From assembly GCA_036924085.1 (NCBI GenBank), contig JAVGWX010000013.1, positions 53,879,904 through 53,943,903 on the forward strand: DNA of 64,000 nt, read 5' to 3'. The stretch's first letter is position 1. The number at the start of each line of letters is the position of its first letter. The notes beneath the pieces were generated by a model. The model saw only the letters and a list, made by a program, of their open reading frames with translations. It had not been told where the DNA came from and searched no databases. Below, in pieces: positions 30,165 to 43,080 of this stretch. Source of the DNA: Ariolimax columbianus (taxonomy: Eukaryota; Mollusca; Gastropoda; Stylommatophora; Arionidae). Both the position numbers and the translations under genes were made by a program.

Positions 30165-30400
30165 CAATTAGGTGTAATGAGAATGCAACTTGACCAACTA
30201 CCCCTGTGTGATTATAACACACGGTGTTCGGGTTTTCGCAACCGTGGCAGACCGAGAGCTAGATGGATAAGAAATGTTGCGGATATTCTAAATTGTCATG
30301 AGATGACGACTATTTCAGCGACACGTGTGGTCCTGGACAGAAAACTACGGCTCCACACAGCTCCTGACGGCACAAGTGAATAAGACAAGACAAGACAAGT
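30165..30400 (+). pseudogene. Unassigned LINE C-terminal fragment
   Basis: A 68-codon frame includes RNRGRPRARWIRNVADIL, the RGRPR.RW...I block that ends many RTE-like LINE ORFs, then a short tail of AAGAC repeats (about 30,382-30,399). Family membership is unclear, since no other copy is seen in this window. Confidence 0.5.
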
Positions 30401-32180
30401 ATGCCCAGTACATACATGCGCACATTTCCATTTTTTTGCCCGATTACACCAGTGACAGTGCCTTAAACTAGTTCAGGTTCTTGTTACCCAAAATCGGCAA
30501 ATTGTGTGCTAACGTTGTTACCGAAGGCGTGTCATAATATTTTCCAGCTCATGATTCGCAGATAAGGTGAAATTAGGTAATGATTCTACTATCACAAGGT
30601 CATATCTTCATAACACATTGTTCTGTTATTGTATAACGCAGTTCAAGCGAAATTTCTATGGTCATATTGTTTATGCAATTAATATAGAGGATTACCTAGC
30701 CCAATACCTAATTTACTCAGATTAATTCAAGGGAAGTAACTAAATAACTAGAATGGAACAGCAGTGTGAGTTGCATTCGACAGGTCCGCGATTTAAAAAT
30801 AATGTCAGTGCGCATCCATTTAAATTATAAGCATCGATGTGCTGTTGAACAGCTATTCAGAGCAATACAACAACAGTTAGAAAAGAATACAAAATGCTTC
30901 TGTAATGAAGAATTACATGCAACAGCTTACCTAAGATAGGCGAACTCTTATAATAAACAACTAATACCTTGTATTTGTAATGCTGAAGAGTCAATTTGAA
31001 ATTTTCATCAAAGTACCTACCTTGCAGGTAATCTGCCTACAGCCAAAAGCAGGGCTCAAAATAAGCATACACAAGACAGATGCACCGAGCCCTCGGTCAC
31101 AGACACAGGACAACGCAACCCGCCCCATAAGGACAGCCACAGACGGCTTTGGGGCCATTGATGACGAAAGAGGAAGAAGCAGAAACCAACATTAACAAAC
31201 TCAAATTTAATATATGCAAATTAATACAATATAAATTTAAAATGATTTTGGTTTCTTCTCCAGCTCTGTCTAGGTTTATATTTAAGTATTTTGTTCTTCT
31301 TTTACATCATGCTCATGACCCAGTTATTAGAAAATTTACTGCTATTGTCACCAACCAAAATGACCCACTTTTAGCCAATAATTGTTACCAATAATGGCAA
31401 AACAGTATTTTTCGTGAGGGTCAACTGAAAATTTATAATGAAAATTAGAGCAATTACTATGTGCGATATTACAACTAAACTTACGAAGTTGATAGAATTT
31501 CCAAGAAACACGTGATCCAACTTGAAATGGTTTGGAAAATTGCAATTAACATATCCATTACATATTTAACCCATTAAGTTAACCAACTGGTTGTTGATCC
31601 GATCTAACAGTAATACCGAGTTCAGATTTACAATATACACCTCTTGTAAATAAAATCATTTATCAGATATGAGTAACGGACACTAGTTGAAATGACTTGA
31701 CACGCAGCCTGTCGGTATCTGGAACACCGACAACCACATACACCGTAATTTGGTCCAAATGATTTACATAGCTTGTAGCTGGCTATTTCTGGACTGCTAC
31801 GCCGATGGCTGACACTGGAAAAATATTACCCCTCTCACCGTCAACCTGTGTGCGAAGATCACTGAGAGGTTACCACTTTTGGGTTTCGCTAGGTGACTCT
31901 TGACCTAGAATTTGTTCAGCTATCTTGTATTAGATTCTCAATGCCTCAACAATGCACTTAACGCTAAAGTTCACTTCCCAACATCGACACGCTCTAGTCA
32001 ACCCAGTGGGAGGATTTTAGGCCACATCTAAATAAGCTTTAAGGTTTATAAAAAAGATGATTATTTTCGAATGTCTAATGGTAACACATTGTTCCGAAGA
32101 TGGGTGATTTTCGCTGCTAAAGAGAATAACAAATTAAACTGAGATTAACCAGGTCTCAGCAAAAACTATCTCCATAGAAA
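30401..32180. other. No gene recognised
   Basis: About 1.8 kb without recognisable domains. The open frames (up to 81 codons, for example 31,149-31,394) have no family features. I see no tandem or inverted repeats. Confidence 0.55.
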
Positions 32181-33712
32181 GCGATAACTTGCATAGCAAG
32201 TTCGAGAGCTTGATTCATGTTCGAGAACACGAAACCAAAATCACGTACACAATCTTCTCCCTACCTCCCAAGCCCCAAGAAGTGATCCTTAAAGTAAATG
32301 GTCAGACTCTCCCCTTTGACATGTCCAACATCTGGGAATAACAATGGACCCAATGTTGACATGGAGAAACCAGATAAAAAAGCCACCAAAAAAGCTAAGA
32401 ACAGAATGGCCATAATGAGAAAGATATCAGGATCAACATGGAGAGCTGACATGGGCACCCTAAAGAAACTGTACACAGGTTATGTGAGACCAGTGCTAGA
32501 ATACTGGATAGCAGCATGGTCCACAGCAACAAAAAATACAACTCGAAACCATGGTACAAGTTGTTGCCGAGCACCTCAACTATCACAAACACCTTATACA
32601 GCTCAACACCAGCTACAATCACTGGAGCTATGAGAACAACACCAATGAATGCAATGGAAAACATCACACGAATCAAAAGCATGAGACCAAAAAACACACT
32701 AGCAGGGGGAGAAGTTCAAACGAATGCATTCAAACTATCACCCAATATATGAAATGATAAATCGCATGGGAAAAGGGAGATTCAAGAGAAACCGCTTCAT
32801 ATCAAAAACAAAAGAACTTGCAAGAGCAGACAAAATCATAAGCCAGGAAGTGGTTAGAGATCTAAAACAAACATCGCAAATCTCACCATGGAAAAAAGCC
32901 CTAAGATGGTAGAAACCATAAAGGGAATTGGGAAAAAGGGAACTCGGATAGATTTAGAAAGGAAATTTATCACAGAAGAATATCTTAGTAAATTATACCC
33001 ACCAGAAACATGGATACACGTATATACATTTGGCTCATCTAACAAAGCCACATCCAAGGAATGGAGAAGAAAATATTCGAATATTAACAACGGGAACATA
33101 CTCCATTAACTTCCGTTCAGAAGCAGAGGCACTGAAGGTCGCATCTGAGCTTGTAATCCAAGATACAAATATCCACCAAGAAAAAAACATAGTATTCCTG
33201 ACTGATGCAGCGTTAGTATTAGCAGCTCTAAAACAACACACAAATGAAGATCTCGAGCAGTGCATGTTCTCCCTGACACAGCTCTCAGCAGAACACCAAA
33301 CATTGGCCATACAGTAGATCCCATCCCACTGCAATATTGAAGGCAATGAAGCCAACTTCAGGGGAAAATGGGCTGATCAACACCCCGACTTCCGAAAAGA
33401 AGACAGCTACTTTAAATTAACTAGAGAAGAGCAAGTCATCATCTTGAGACTGACAACTGGGAATAACAAACTCAAGGGCCATCTTCACAATAAAATGAGG
33501 ATTCGGACAGATGATAAGTGTCCATATGGGGAGCATATCATGACCGCGGAACACATCCTGCAAAGCTGCCCGCTAACGCAGGAAAAGAGAACAATACTGG
33601 CCTCGCGAGACAGATATGAGACAAAAGCTGTATGGAGATAAACAGTCTTACACACAACCATGTCCTTTGTAAGAGAAACCGAGACCTTGAATTGAGGATG
33701 AGAGAAGAAGAT
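32181..33712 (+). pseudogene. Family A-like LINE copy A3: RT thumb, RNase H and C-terminus
   Basis: The blocks are in A1 order: ITYTIFSLPPKPQ, KNRMAIMRKISGSTWRADMG, TLKKLYTGYVRPVLEYWIAA, then AMRTTPMNAMENITRIKSM. RNase H follows as YPPETWIHVYTFGSS (the first catalytic Asp of YTDGS is Phe), NFRSEAEALKVASELV (Glu kept), VFLTDAALVLAALKQHTNED (Asp kept) and SHCNIEGNEANF (final Asp lost). The C-terminus has RLTTGNNKLKGHLHNKMRIR, CPYGEH and AEHILQSCPL, then a degenerate GAA tail. Between 32,540 and 32,625 a short foreign piece resembling part of A4 (33,925-33,985) interrupts the reading. It is a divergent subfamily and is dead. Confidence 0.85.
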
Positions 33713-33744
33713 GACACATCCCAACAAAAATGACAACATCAACA

Positions 33745-34010
33745 AACTTCACTGCCGGTAGCAGAGCATAATCGTCCAACTTAAGATAGAATCCATCGAA
33801 CTCAACAAATACTTTAAAAAGTTAGACCCTGCACACAAACTAAACTGCCGTAATTGCACCTACCTATATGAGACAGTGCACCATGTGCTGATCGCTTGCC
33901 CCGTCCCGGACTCACGACAAAGAAAAGGTGTTGCCGAGTACCCCAACAGTTACAAACACCTTATACAGCTCAACTCACCAGCTACCACACTTGCAAAGTC
34001 TTCATCTTGG
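33745..34010 (+). pseudogene. LINE C-terminal zinc-knuckle-like fragment (A4)
   Basis: The translation reads IESIELNKYFKKLDPAHKLN, then CRNCTYLYETVHHVLIACP, giving C-x2-C..H-x4-C. This resembles the family A C-terminal module but with a different spacing. EYPNSYKHLIQLN follows. It is probably another I/Nimb-type LINE. About 70 bases of it recur inside A3 at about 32,551-32,622. Confidence 0.65.
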
Positions 34011-34359
34011 CATTGACTGCGAAAGAACGAACAGCACGTCAGAATACCCTAACTCTTCGTAAAACTGAATATACTATCTTTTCTACACTTCTGTCTTTAA
34101 TCAGTCTATACTTAGTTATTTCAAATAAAATTATATCGACCAGTCCTCCCCTTAATCTGAAATGGAATGTACTGTGACAAACCATGGAAACCCAGGGAAC
34201 TCTGTGGCGAATTTAGACGAAAGTACCCCTATCTGGTATCATTTTTTTAAATTTTGCAAATGTTATTACTCGTATTACTTAGCCATGATTACTTTTTTTG
34301 TCAGCATTTTGGTAAAATTATTTTATAAATTACATTTACGTATTCTTTGTAATTGGCAT

Positions 34360-35010
34360 CATCACCAGGTTAGTCAGTCTAGAAACTGGTGTTGAAGTCT
34401 TCTGATCATGTCACTCCACTCACCTGTTTCCAGTAGATCTCTTCAGTTCAGCAAATGTCTGCACCCATATATTCTTGCAAGCATGAGTGATGTCATTACT
34501 TCTTGGACGTTCCTTTCCTCTTTTCCCTTTAATTTTGCTTTCTAGTATTTTCAATAATAGGCCTTCGTGTCTACTATTATGACCATTACTTGTCTTTGTA
34601 ACCCTATATCTTTAAGCACTTGTTCATTTGACCTTTCTTTTGTCCCACTCACTCTTTGCATCTTGCTATAGCAGCACATCTCAAAAACTTATAGTGTTTG
34701 TTAATCTTGAGTCTATGTTTCAGAGTCGTATAATACGACGGGTCAGATCTGTACAGGGATATTTCATTTTCGAAGCTCAATATTGATATTATTTGTTGTT
34801 TGTGTTTTTCACAGAACGGCTTTATTTGTCTGCTGTGATGAGAAATCTAATGTCATCATCATGGCGGACATCTTCTGTAATAATTTGTCCCAAATATGAA
34901 AACCTCAACAAGTATTCAATATGTCCCTCAATTCTGATATTTAATTGTTGAGTTTGTTTTACTATAATTTTTCCTCATACCCAATGTCTTGGATGTGTCG
35001 TTAATCCTGG
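34360..35010 (-). pseudogene. Family E-like LINE fragment, post-RT region
   Basis: On the minus strand, NIRIEGHIEYL.RFSYLGQI, then ITEDVRHDDDIRFLITADK, is the connector after RT motif C in BovB-like LINEs. A decayed C-terminal part with KGKRGKERPRSNDITHACKN follows (the GKRGRGRPR block). Many stops and frameshifts are present, and no RT catalytic motif remains. Confidence 0.62.
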
Positions 35011-35039
35011 TGAGTAGTTTTTGTAATTATATCCACATA

Positions 35040-35640
35040 TATACTTAGCACCACTGCGACGGGAGGCAACGATTAGATTGGGACCTGGGGCTCGCGTCTC
35101 AGCCCGACCTGGTCGAGCCACAGAAAGAGGTCTCTACCGTGTGTCCGATATTCAACCCTCGCGGCGTGGAGGTATGAAATCATTTGTAGACGACTTAGTT
35201 CTCGGTCGGGGTGTCGCAAGCAGTAGAGCAGCCACCTCACTGTGAACTGATGAGACTCAGCCCTCGATCAGGAGATATGTTTGCACATCAGGCGAACAAC
35301 ATATCCGTGCCATGACCAGGCTTGTCTCCTGGCAAAATGCACTCTTACCTCGCTCTTTACTTTTGTCTCCTATCAGTCATCCCAATGGACACAGAAGAGA
35401 TGCAGGCCAGCGGACATTGCACATCTGCCCCTTTGTGAAAACCTCCCAGGTGGCGGGGAATGCTAGGCGTACAATCACTGCAGAGGAGCCGAGAATACTA
35501 AAGGGGAGCAAAGAGATACCCCCACTCACATGTATATGCTACGTTTCTGGCAGGACGTGACGATCCTGGGACATAGACATACTGAACTGCCTCTCTTCTG
35601 GGATACTTGAAAAACTAGTACATAAGTCGATCATATCATA
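35040..35640. other. Unassigned, with a possible degenerate tRNA-like segment
   Basis: There is no coding homology. At about 35,212-35,271 the order GTAGAGCAGCC..., CTCACTGTGAAC... and CCCTCGATC... resembles a decayed tRNA (A-box side, anticodon arm, T-arm) as in an old SINE. It is weak, with no target duplication. A short ATCATC run ends the stretch. Confidence 0.35.
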
Positions 35641-35649
35641 TCATCATCA

Positions 35650-38129
35650 TCACACCTTTTCGACACGAGTGGGGAAGACTCGAAAGTCCTGCACGATAAC
35701 TTTCCTAAGAGAGACAACTCCGACATCAAACAACTGCTGCCTTGCAGATGGGCTGGGAACAGCCAAAGGCTAAGGAGGGCATCCTTACAGAAACGCCTGT
35801 TGAAATCGGATGCACTGGGCCACATGCTTAACGAAACAGTGCAACGTAAATCGCTGTATGATAACGTCACAACTTAAACGAAGAAAATATGGTGCTCATC
35901 CTGTGAAGTCCTGCCAGGCAGAGAGAGTGCCGGGCCCCACGCCTCGAAGGGGCCCACCTGGTGCTACTGGTGGTCACCCACCCATGTGCTGTGGAGTCAA
36001 GGCACAAGGAGATGGGGCAAGAGCTATTGACCAAAAACTCAAGACACTTAAAATACTACAGTGGAACGCGGAGGGAGTCCTTAACAAAAAGGTTTCCCTA
36101 ACAAATCGCCTGAACGAAGGTAAGATAGACGTGACATTCATCCAAGAAACTCACATCAACAAAAACCACAGATTCTCAATCAGAGGATACCAGACCTTCC
36201 GTCTTGATAGAGAAGGTCACAAAGGAGGGGTTCTGATACTGACACGTAGCTGCATACCAAGTAGCGCAGTATCTGTAAATCACACCGGACAAGCAGAAAT
36301 TGTAGGAGTCGACATAATGACACAGGAAACGAAAACCCGTATATTCAACCTGAATGGCCCACCTGTCGCTCTCGAGGATGGAAATCAAGAAATCTAGCTG
36401 CCTAGGGGTTGGAGACTTCAACAGTCACTCGGAGAGATGGGGATATTCAGATACAGACAGCAGAGGGGATGAAGTGGAAGACTGGGAGATAGACACCAAT
36501 CTCTATCTTATCAATAGACCGGACGACAGCCCTAGCTTCTATTCTAGAACATGGCACACCACCTCCACTCCAGACTTGGCCTTCTCCACGGGAAATATTT
36601 ACCACAAAATAGATCGTCAGGTGCTCGACCAATTGGCAGGTAGCGACCACAGGCCAATTAGGCTAGAAATTGATATGGAAGTAGGCCCCCAGGAAATAAA
36701 ATCGCTGCCACGTTGAAACTATAGACTTGGACAGATTTGCAATGCTGACAAATGGACTGTGTGAAACTATCAACACACGAAATAACAATATGAAACCTGT
36801 GGTGGAAAGCCTAAGCAAAGCATTACTGCAATCAGCCACCGAAAGCAAATATCGCCCTCAAGGCCATCACTGCGAAATACAAAAGAACACTGAACCAAAT
36901 AACAAGAGGCAGCTGGAAAAACAAAACAGAAAGCCTCAATCTAGATAAAGAAGGGAACAAACTATGGAATTTAGTCAGATCCATGAATGACGAAACACCA
37001 TCAAATTAACAAATTACCATTAAGCAGGGCGACAACATGCTTACCAGAAAAAAAGCAACAAACGCCTTCATAGAACATTATGCTAGAGCAAACCACATTG
37101 ATGTCCCTACAGACACGCATACAGACATTAGCGAAGAACAAAAGAGCCACGACAACACCAAGATGGCACCAGAGGAGCAAAGGATGGCAAAACTAACAAT
37201 GAATGAAATGGATGAGGCCATGAGAACTTTAAAGAAAAAGAAATCGAACGGAAAAGATGGAGTAACAAACGAAATGCTGATGGCGTTTGGCCAAACAGCA
37301 AAGAGGAAGTTACTATCAGTCCTGAACCAAAGCTGGAAAAGGGGAATTGTACCGCAGGCATGGAAAGATGCTGTACTTATACCAGTACAAAAAAAAGAGA
37401 AAGATAGAACAGATCCAAATGGATACAGGCCCATCAGTCTACTGACCTGTGTAGGTTAACTGATGGAGCGTATGATAAACACCAGACTGATGTGGCACCT
37501 GGAAGAAAAACACATATTAATTCCACAGCAGGCAGGATATAGACAACACGGATCCACTGAGGACCAGATCACTCTCATAGCACAGGAAATAGAGGATTCT
37601 TACGAAGAGAAAAAGCATACAGTAGCGGTTTTGGTGCATCTAGAGAAGGCATTTGACAAGGTGTGGAAAGAGGGACTTAAAGTCAAGCTACGAAGAAGTG
37701 AAGTATCTAAAAAAATGTACAGCCAATTCCTCGAAAACAGAACAGCCAGAGTTAAAGTACAAGAGCAGATGAGCAAAAAGGTGACACTGGAGCAAGGAGT
37801 ACTCCAAGGGGGAGTACTGTCACCCACACTTTTCCTGGTGTATATAAACAACATCTTAGAAAATATACAAAGAAGATTTTACAGCTCCATTTTTGCAGAT
37901 GATCTTTCTATGTGGACATCTTAAAAAAATCTCACCGTAGCAAACAATCGGAAGCAGCAGGCCCTAACATCGTTGGAGAAGTGGGCGAAATCATGGCTGG
38001 TCAGAATAAATGAAGAACAAACTACATGTATGATATTCTCGCTTTCAAATGCACCACAGAACAACTAAAAAAGTCTGCTGCCAAACGACAACCCAAACTA
38101 CTTGGGAGTCACATTTGATCGGCGCATAA
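35650..38129 (+). mobile_element. Family A LINE copy A2, longest copy, cut by the satellite
   Basis: Upstream, an ORF1-like end reads RLRRASLQKRLLKSDALGHM. The endonuclease follows: KILQWNAEGVLNKKVSLTNR (Asn), VTFIQETHINKN (Glu), a frame break, GVGDFNSHSERWGYSDTDSR (Asp-Asn) and GSDHRPIRLEIDMEVGP (Asp-His). A TGG-to-TGA stop occurs at about 36,714. RT comprises NGKDGVTNEMLM, NGYRPISLLTCVG then a stop (37,457), QQAGYRQHGSTEDQI, motif A VLVHLEKAFD (catalytic Asp is His), LQGGVLSPTLFLVYIN and FADD (kept). The copy ends in the thumb (YLGVTFDRRIT) at about 38,129, where satellite begins. It has several inactivating lesions. Confidence 0.9.
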
Positions 38130-40690
38130 CATTCCACTCACTTTCAAGTATATTTACTGACAACAAAAACCATATTATTTTAAAATCAAAACTGAAGAGG
38201 CGATTGGACAAAAACACGCAGATCGTAACTTGCAGCAAATTTTAAGCACTCTGATAACTGTTGCAATTTTAACGCACTATATATGTGGCAAAGTTAAAAG
38301 CATTTCCACATACTTTTAAGTAATTTTACTGACAAGAAAAACCAATTTATTTTATAATTAAAACTGAAGAGGCGATTTGATTAAAACATGCAGATCGTAA
38401 CTTCCAACAAATTTTAAGCACTTTGATGAATGTTGAAATTTTAATGCACTATTCATGTGGCAAAGTTAAAAGCATTACCACTCCCTTTCAAGCAATTTTA
38501 CTGAAAAGAAAAAAAAAATTATTTTATTTTCAAAACAGAATAGGCGATTGGACAAATAATTGCAGATCGTAAGTTCCAGTCAATTTTAAGCACTTTGAAT
38601 AAAGTTGCCATTTTAACGAACTATCTAGGTGGCAAAGTTAAAAGCATTTCCACTCACTTTCAAGTAATTTTACTGACAAGAAAAACCAATTTATTTAATA
38701 ATATACTGAAAAGGTGATAGGACAAAAACATGCAGATCGTAAGTTGAAGCAACTTTTAAGCACTGTGAAAAATTTTGCCATTTTAACACACTATTTATGT
38801 GGCAAAGTTAAAAGCATTTTCACTCACTTTCAAGTAATTTTACTGACAAAAAAAACCCAATTTATTTTCTAATCAAAAAAAAAAAAAAGCGATTGGATAA
38901 ATAATTGCAGATCGTAAGTTTCAGTCACTTTTAAGCACTTTGAAAAATGTTGCAATTTCCACTCACTTTCAAGTAATTTTACTGATAAGAAAAACTAATT
39001 TATTTTAAAATAAACTGAATAGGCTATCGGACAAAAAACAGGCAGATCGTAAGTTAAAGCAACTTTTAAATGCTTTGATGACTGTTGCAATTTTAACGCA
39101 CTATTTATGTGGCAAAGTTAAAAGCATTTCCCCTCCATTTCAAGTAAATAATTCTGAAAAAAAAACCAATTTATTTTATAATTAAAACTGAAGAGGCGAT
39201 TGGGCAAAAACACGCAGATCGTAACTTCCAGCAAATTTTAAGCACTTTGATCAATTTTGAAATTTTAACGCACTATTTATGTGGAAAAGTTAAAAGCATT
39301 TCCACTCACTGTCAAGTAAATTTTTCTGACAAAAAAACCCAATTTCTTTCAATATTAAAACAGATTAGGCGATTGGACTAAAAATTGCAGATCATAAGTT
39401 CCAGGAAATTGTAAGCCTTTTGAATATTTCAATTTTAACGCACTATTTATGTCGCTAGGTCAAAAGCATTTCCACTCACTTTCAAGTAATTTTACTGATA
39501 AGAAAAACTAATTTATTTTATAATAAACTGAATAGGCGATTGGACAAAAACATGCAGATCGTAAGTTAAAGCAACTATTAAGCACTTTGAATAATGTTGC
39601 AATTTTAACGCACTATTTCTGTGGCAAAGTTAAAAGTATTTCCACTCCATTTCAAGTAATTTTTCTGACAAGTAAAAACAATTTATTTCATAAACAAAAC
39701 TGAATAGACGATTGGACAAAAAATTGCAGATCGTAAGTTCCAGTAACTTTTCAGCACTTTGAATAATATTGCAATTGTAACGCACTATTGATGTGATAAA
39801 CTTAAAAGCATTTTCACTCACTTTCAAGTAATTTTACTGACATAAAAAAAAAATTATTTTATAATTAAAACTGACTAGGCGATTAGACAAAAACATGCAG
39901 ATCGTAAGTTCCAGCAAGTTTAAAGCAATTTGATATATGTTGCAATTTTAACGCACTATTTATGTGGCAAAGTTAAAAGCATTTACACTCACTTTCAAGT
40001 AATTTTACTGACAAGAAAAACCAATTTATTTTATAATTAAAACTGAAGAGGCGATTGGACAAAAACATGCAAATCGTAAGTTCCAGCAAGTTTAAGGCAA
40101 TTTGATATATGTTGCAATTTTAACGCACTATTTATGTGGCAAAGTTAAAAGCATTTACACTCACTTTCAAGTAATTTTACTGACAAGAAAATCCAATTTA
40201 TTTTATAATTAAAACTGAAGAGGCGATTGGACAAAAACAGGCAGATCGTAAGTTAAAGCAACTATTAAGCACTTTGAATAATGTTGCAATTTTAACGCAC
40301 TATTTCTGTGGCAAAGTTAAAAGTATTTCCACTCCATTTCAAGTAATTTTTCTGACAAGTAAAACAATTTATTTCATAAAAAAAACTGAATAGACGATTG
40401 GACAAAAAATTGCAGATCGTAAGTTCCAGTAACTTTTCAGAACTTTGAATAATATTGCAATTGTAACGCACTATTGATGTGATAAACTTAAAAGCATTTT
40501 CACTCACTTTCAAGTAATTTTACTAACATTACAAAAAAATTATTTTATAATTAAAACTGACTAGGCGATTAGACAAAAACATGCAGATCGTAAGTTCCAG
40601 CAAGTTTAAAGCAATTTGATATATGTTGCAATTTTAACGCACTATTTATGTGGATAACTTAAAAGCATTTCCACTGACTTTCAAGTAATT
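38130..40690 (+). repeat. Divergent edge of the satellite, with a 687-bp tetramer duplication
   Basis: About 15 monomers of an older type (GTGGCAAAGTTAAAAG, GAAGAGGCGATTGGACAAAA, GCAGATCGTAAGTTCCAG). Neighbours differ more by eye than those further right. A four-monomer block is duplicated: CTATTTCT with a T-rich variant occurs at 39,613 and again at 40,300, 687 bp apart, with matching flanking variants. Confidence 0.9.
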
Positions 40691-43080
40691 TTACTCACAA
40701 AAAAACCAATGTTTCTAAAATCTAAACTAAGAAGACGATTTGAAAAAAAATTGCAGATCATAAGTTTAGACAATTTTCAGCACTTTGAAATGTATTGCAA
40801 TTTTATTGCACTAATTATGTGGATAAGTTAAAAGCATTTCCACTGACTTTCAAGTAATTTTATTGACAAGAAAAACCAATGTTTCTAAAATCTAAACTGA
40901 GAAGACGATTTGAAAAAAAATTGAAGATCATAAGTTTAAACAATTTTCAGACTTTTGAAATGTATTGCAATTTAAATGCACTAATTATGTGGATAAGTTA
41001 AAAGCATTTCCACTGACTTTCAAGTAATTTTACTCACAAGAAAAACCAATTTAAAAAAAATGAAAATTGAGTTAAGGACGATTTGAAAAAAAATTCCAGA
41101 TCAAAAGTTTAGAAAATTTTCAGACTTTTGAAATGTATTGCAATTTAAACGCACTAATTATGTGGATAAGTTAAAAGCATTTCCACTGACTTTCAAGTAA
41201 TTTTACTCACAAGAAAAACCAATTTAAAAAAAATCAAAATTGAGTTAAGGACGATTTGAAAAAAATTCCAGATCATAAGTTTAGACAATTTTCAGAACTT
41301 TGAAATGTATTGCAATTTTAACGCACTAATTATGTGGATAAGTTAAAAGCATTTCCACTGACTTTCCAATAATTTTATTGACAAGAAAAACCAATGTTTC
41401 TAAAATCAAAACTGAGAAGACAATTTGAAAAAAAATTGCAGATCATAAGTTCAGACAATTTTCAGCACTTTGAAATGTATTGCAATATTAACGCACTAAT
41501 TATGTGTATAAGTTAAAAGCATTTCCACTGACTTTCAAGTAATTTTACTCACAAGAAAAACCAATGTTTCTAAAATCTAAACTAAGAAGACGATTTGAAA
41601 AAAAATTGCAGATCATAAGTTTAGACAATTTTCAGACTTTTGAAATGTATTGCAATTTAAATGCACTAATTATGTGGATAAGTTAAAAGCATTTCCACTG
41701 ACTTTCAAGTAATTTTACTCACAAGAAAAACCAATTTTAAAAAAATCAAAATTGAGTTAAGGACGATTTGAAAAAAATTCCAGATCATAAGTTTAGACAA
41801 TTTTCAGAACTTTGAAATGTATTGCAATTTTAACGCACTAATTATGTGTATAAGTTAAAAGCATTTCCACTGACTTTCAAGTAATTTTACTCACAAAAAA
41901 ACCAATGTTTCTAAAATCTAAACTAAGAAGACGATTTGAAAAAAAATTGCAGATCATAAGTTTAGACAATTTTCAGCACTTTGAAATGTATTGCAATTTT
42001 ATTGCACTAATTATGTGGATAAGTTAAAAGCATTTCCACTGACTTTCAAGTAATTTTATTGACAAGAAAAACCAATGTTTCTAAAATCTAAACTGAGAAG
42101 ACGATTTGAAAAAAAATTGAAGATCATAAGTTTATACAATTTTCAGACTTTTGAAATGTATTGCAATTTAAATGCACTAATTATGTGGATAAGTTAAAAG
42201 CATTTCCACTGACTTTCAAGTAATTTTACTCACAAGAAAAACCAATTTAAAAAAAATGAAAATTGAGTTAAGGACGATTTGAAAAAAAATTCCAGATCAA
42301 AAGTTTAGACAATTTTCAGACTTTTGAAATGTATTGCAATTTAAACGCACTAATTATGTGGATAAGTTAAAAGCATTTCCACTGACTTTCAAGTAATTTT
42401 ACTCACAAGAAAAACCAATTTTAAAAAAATCAAAATTGAGTTAAGGACGATTTGAAAAAAATTCCAGATCATAAGTTTAGACAATTTTCAGAACTTTGAA
42501 ATGTATTGCAATTTTAACGCACTAATTATGTGGATAAGTTAAAAGCATTTCCACTGACTTTCCAATAATTTTATTGACAAGAAAAACCAATGTTTCTAAA
42601 ATCAAAACTGAGAAGACAATTGAAAAAAAAATTGCAGATCATAAGTTCAGACAATTTTCAGCACTTTGAAATGTATTGCAATATTAACGCACTAATTATG
42701 TGTATAAGTTAAAAGCATTTCCACTGACTTTCAAGTAATTTTACTCACAAGAAAAACCAATGTTTCTAAAATCTAAACTAAGAAGACGATTTGAAAAAAA
42801 ATTGCAGATCATAAGTTTAGACAATTTTCAGACTTTTGAAATGTATTGCAATTTAAATGCACTAATTATGTGGATAAGTTAAAAGCATTTCCACTGACTT
42901 TCAAGTAATTTTACTCACAAGAAAAACCAATTTTAAAAAAATCAAAATTGAGTTAAGGACGATTTGAAAAAAATTCCAGATCATAAGTTTAGACAATTTT
43001 CAGAAATTTGAAATGTATTGCAATTTTAACGCACTAATTATGTGGATAAGTTAAAAGCATTTCCACTGACTTTCCAATAA
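40691..43080 (+). repeat. Satellite domain with 1,196-bp (7-mer) higher-order period
   Basis: Private variants recur 1,196 bp apart: TTTTATTGCA at 40,801 and 41,997, and TCCAATAATT at 41,365 and 42,561. The same variant returns 512 bp (3 monomers) later at 43,073. Confidence 0.82.

Noticed and set aside
30980..31394. Possible small gene from overlapping frames of 71 and 81 codons
   Set aside because: No recognisable domain, splice or start context, and low-complexity charged ends. Not supported.
35212..35271. Functional tRNA gene
   Set aside because: Only a rough resemblance to tRNA arms. The B box and acceptor pairing are not convincing, so at most an old SINE head.
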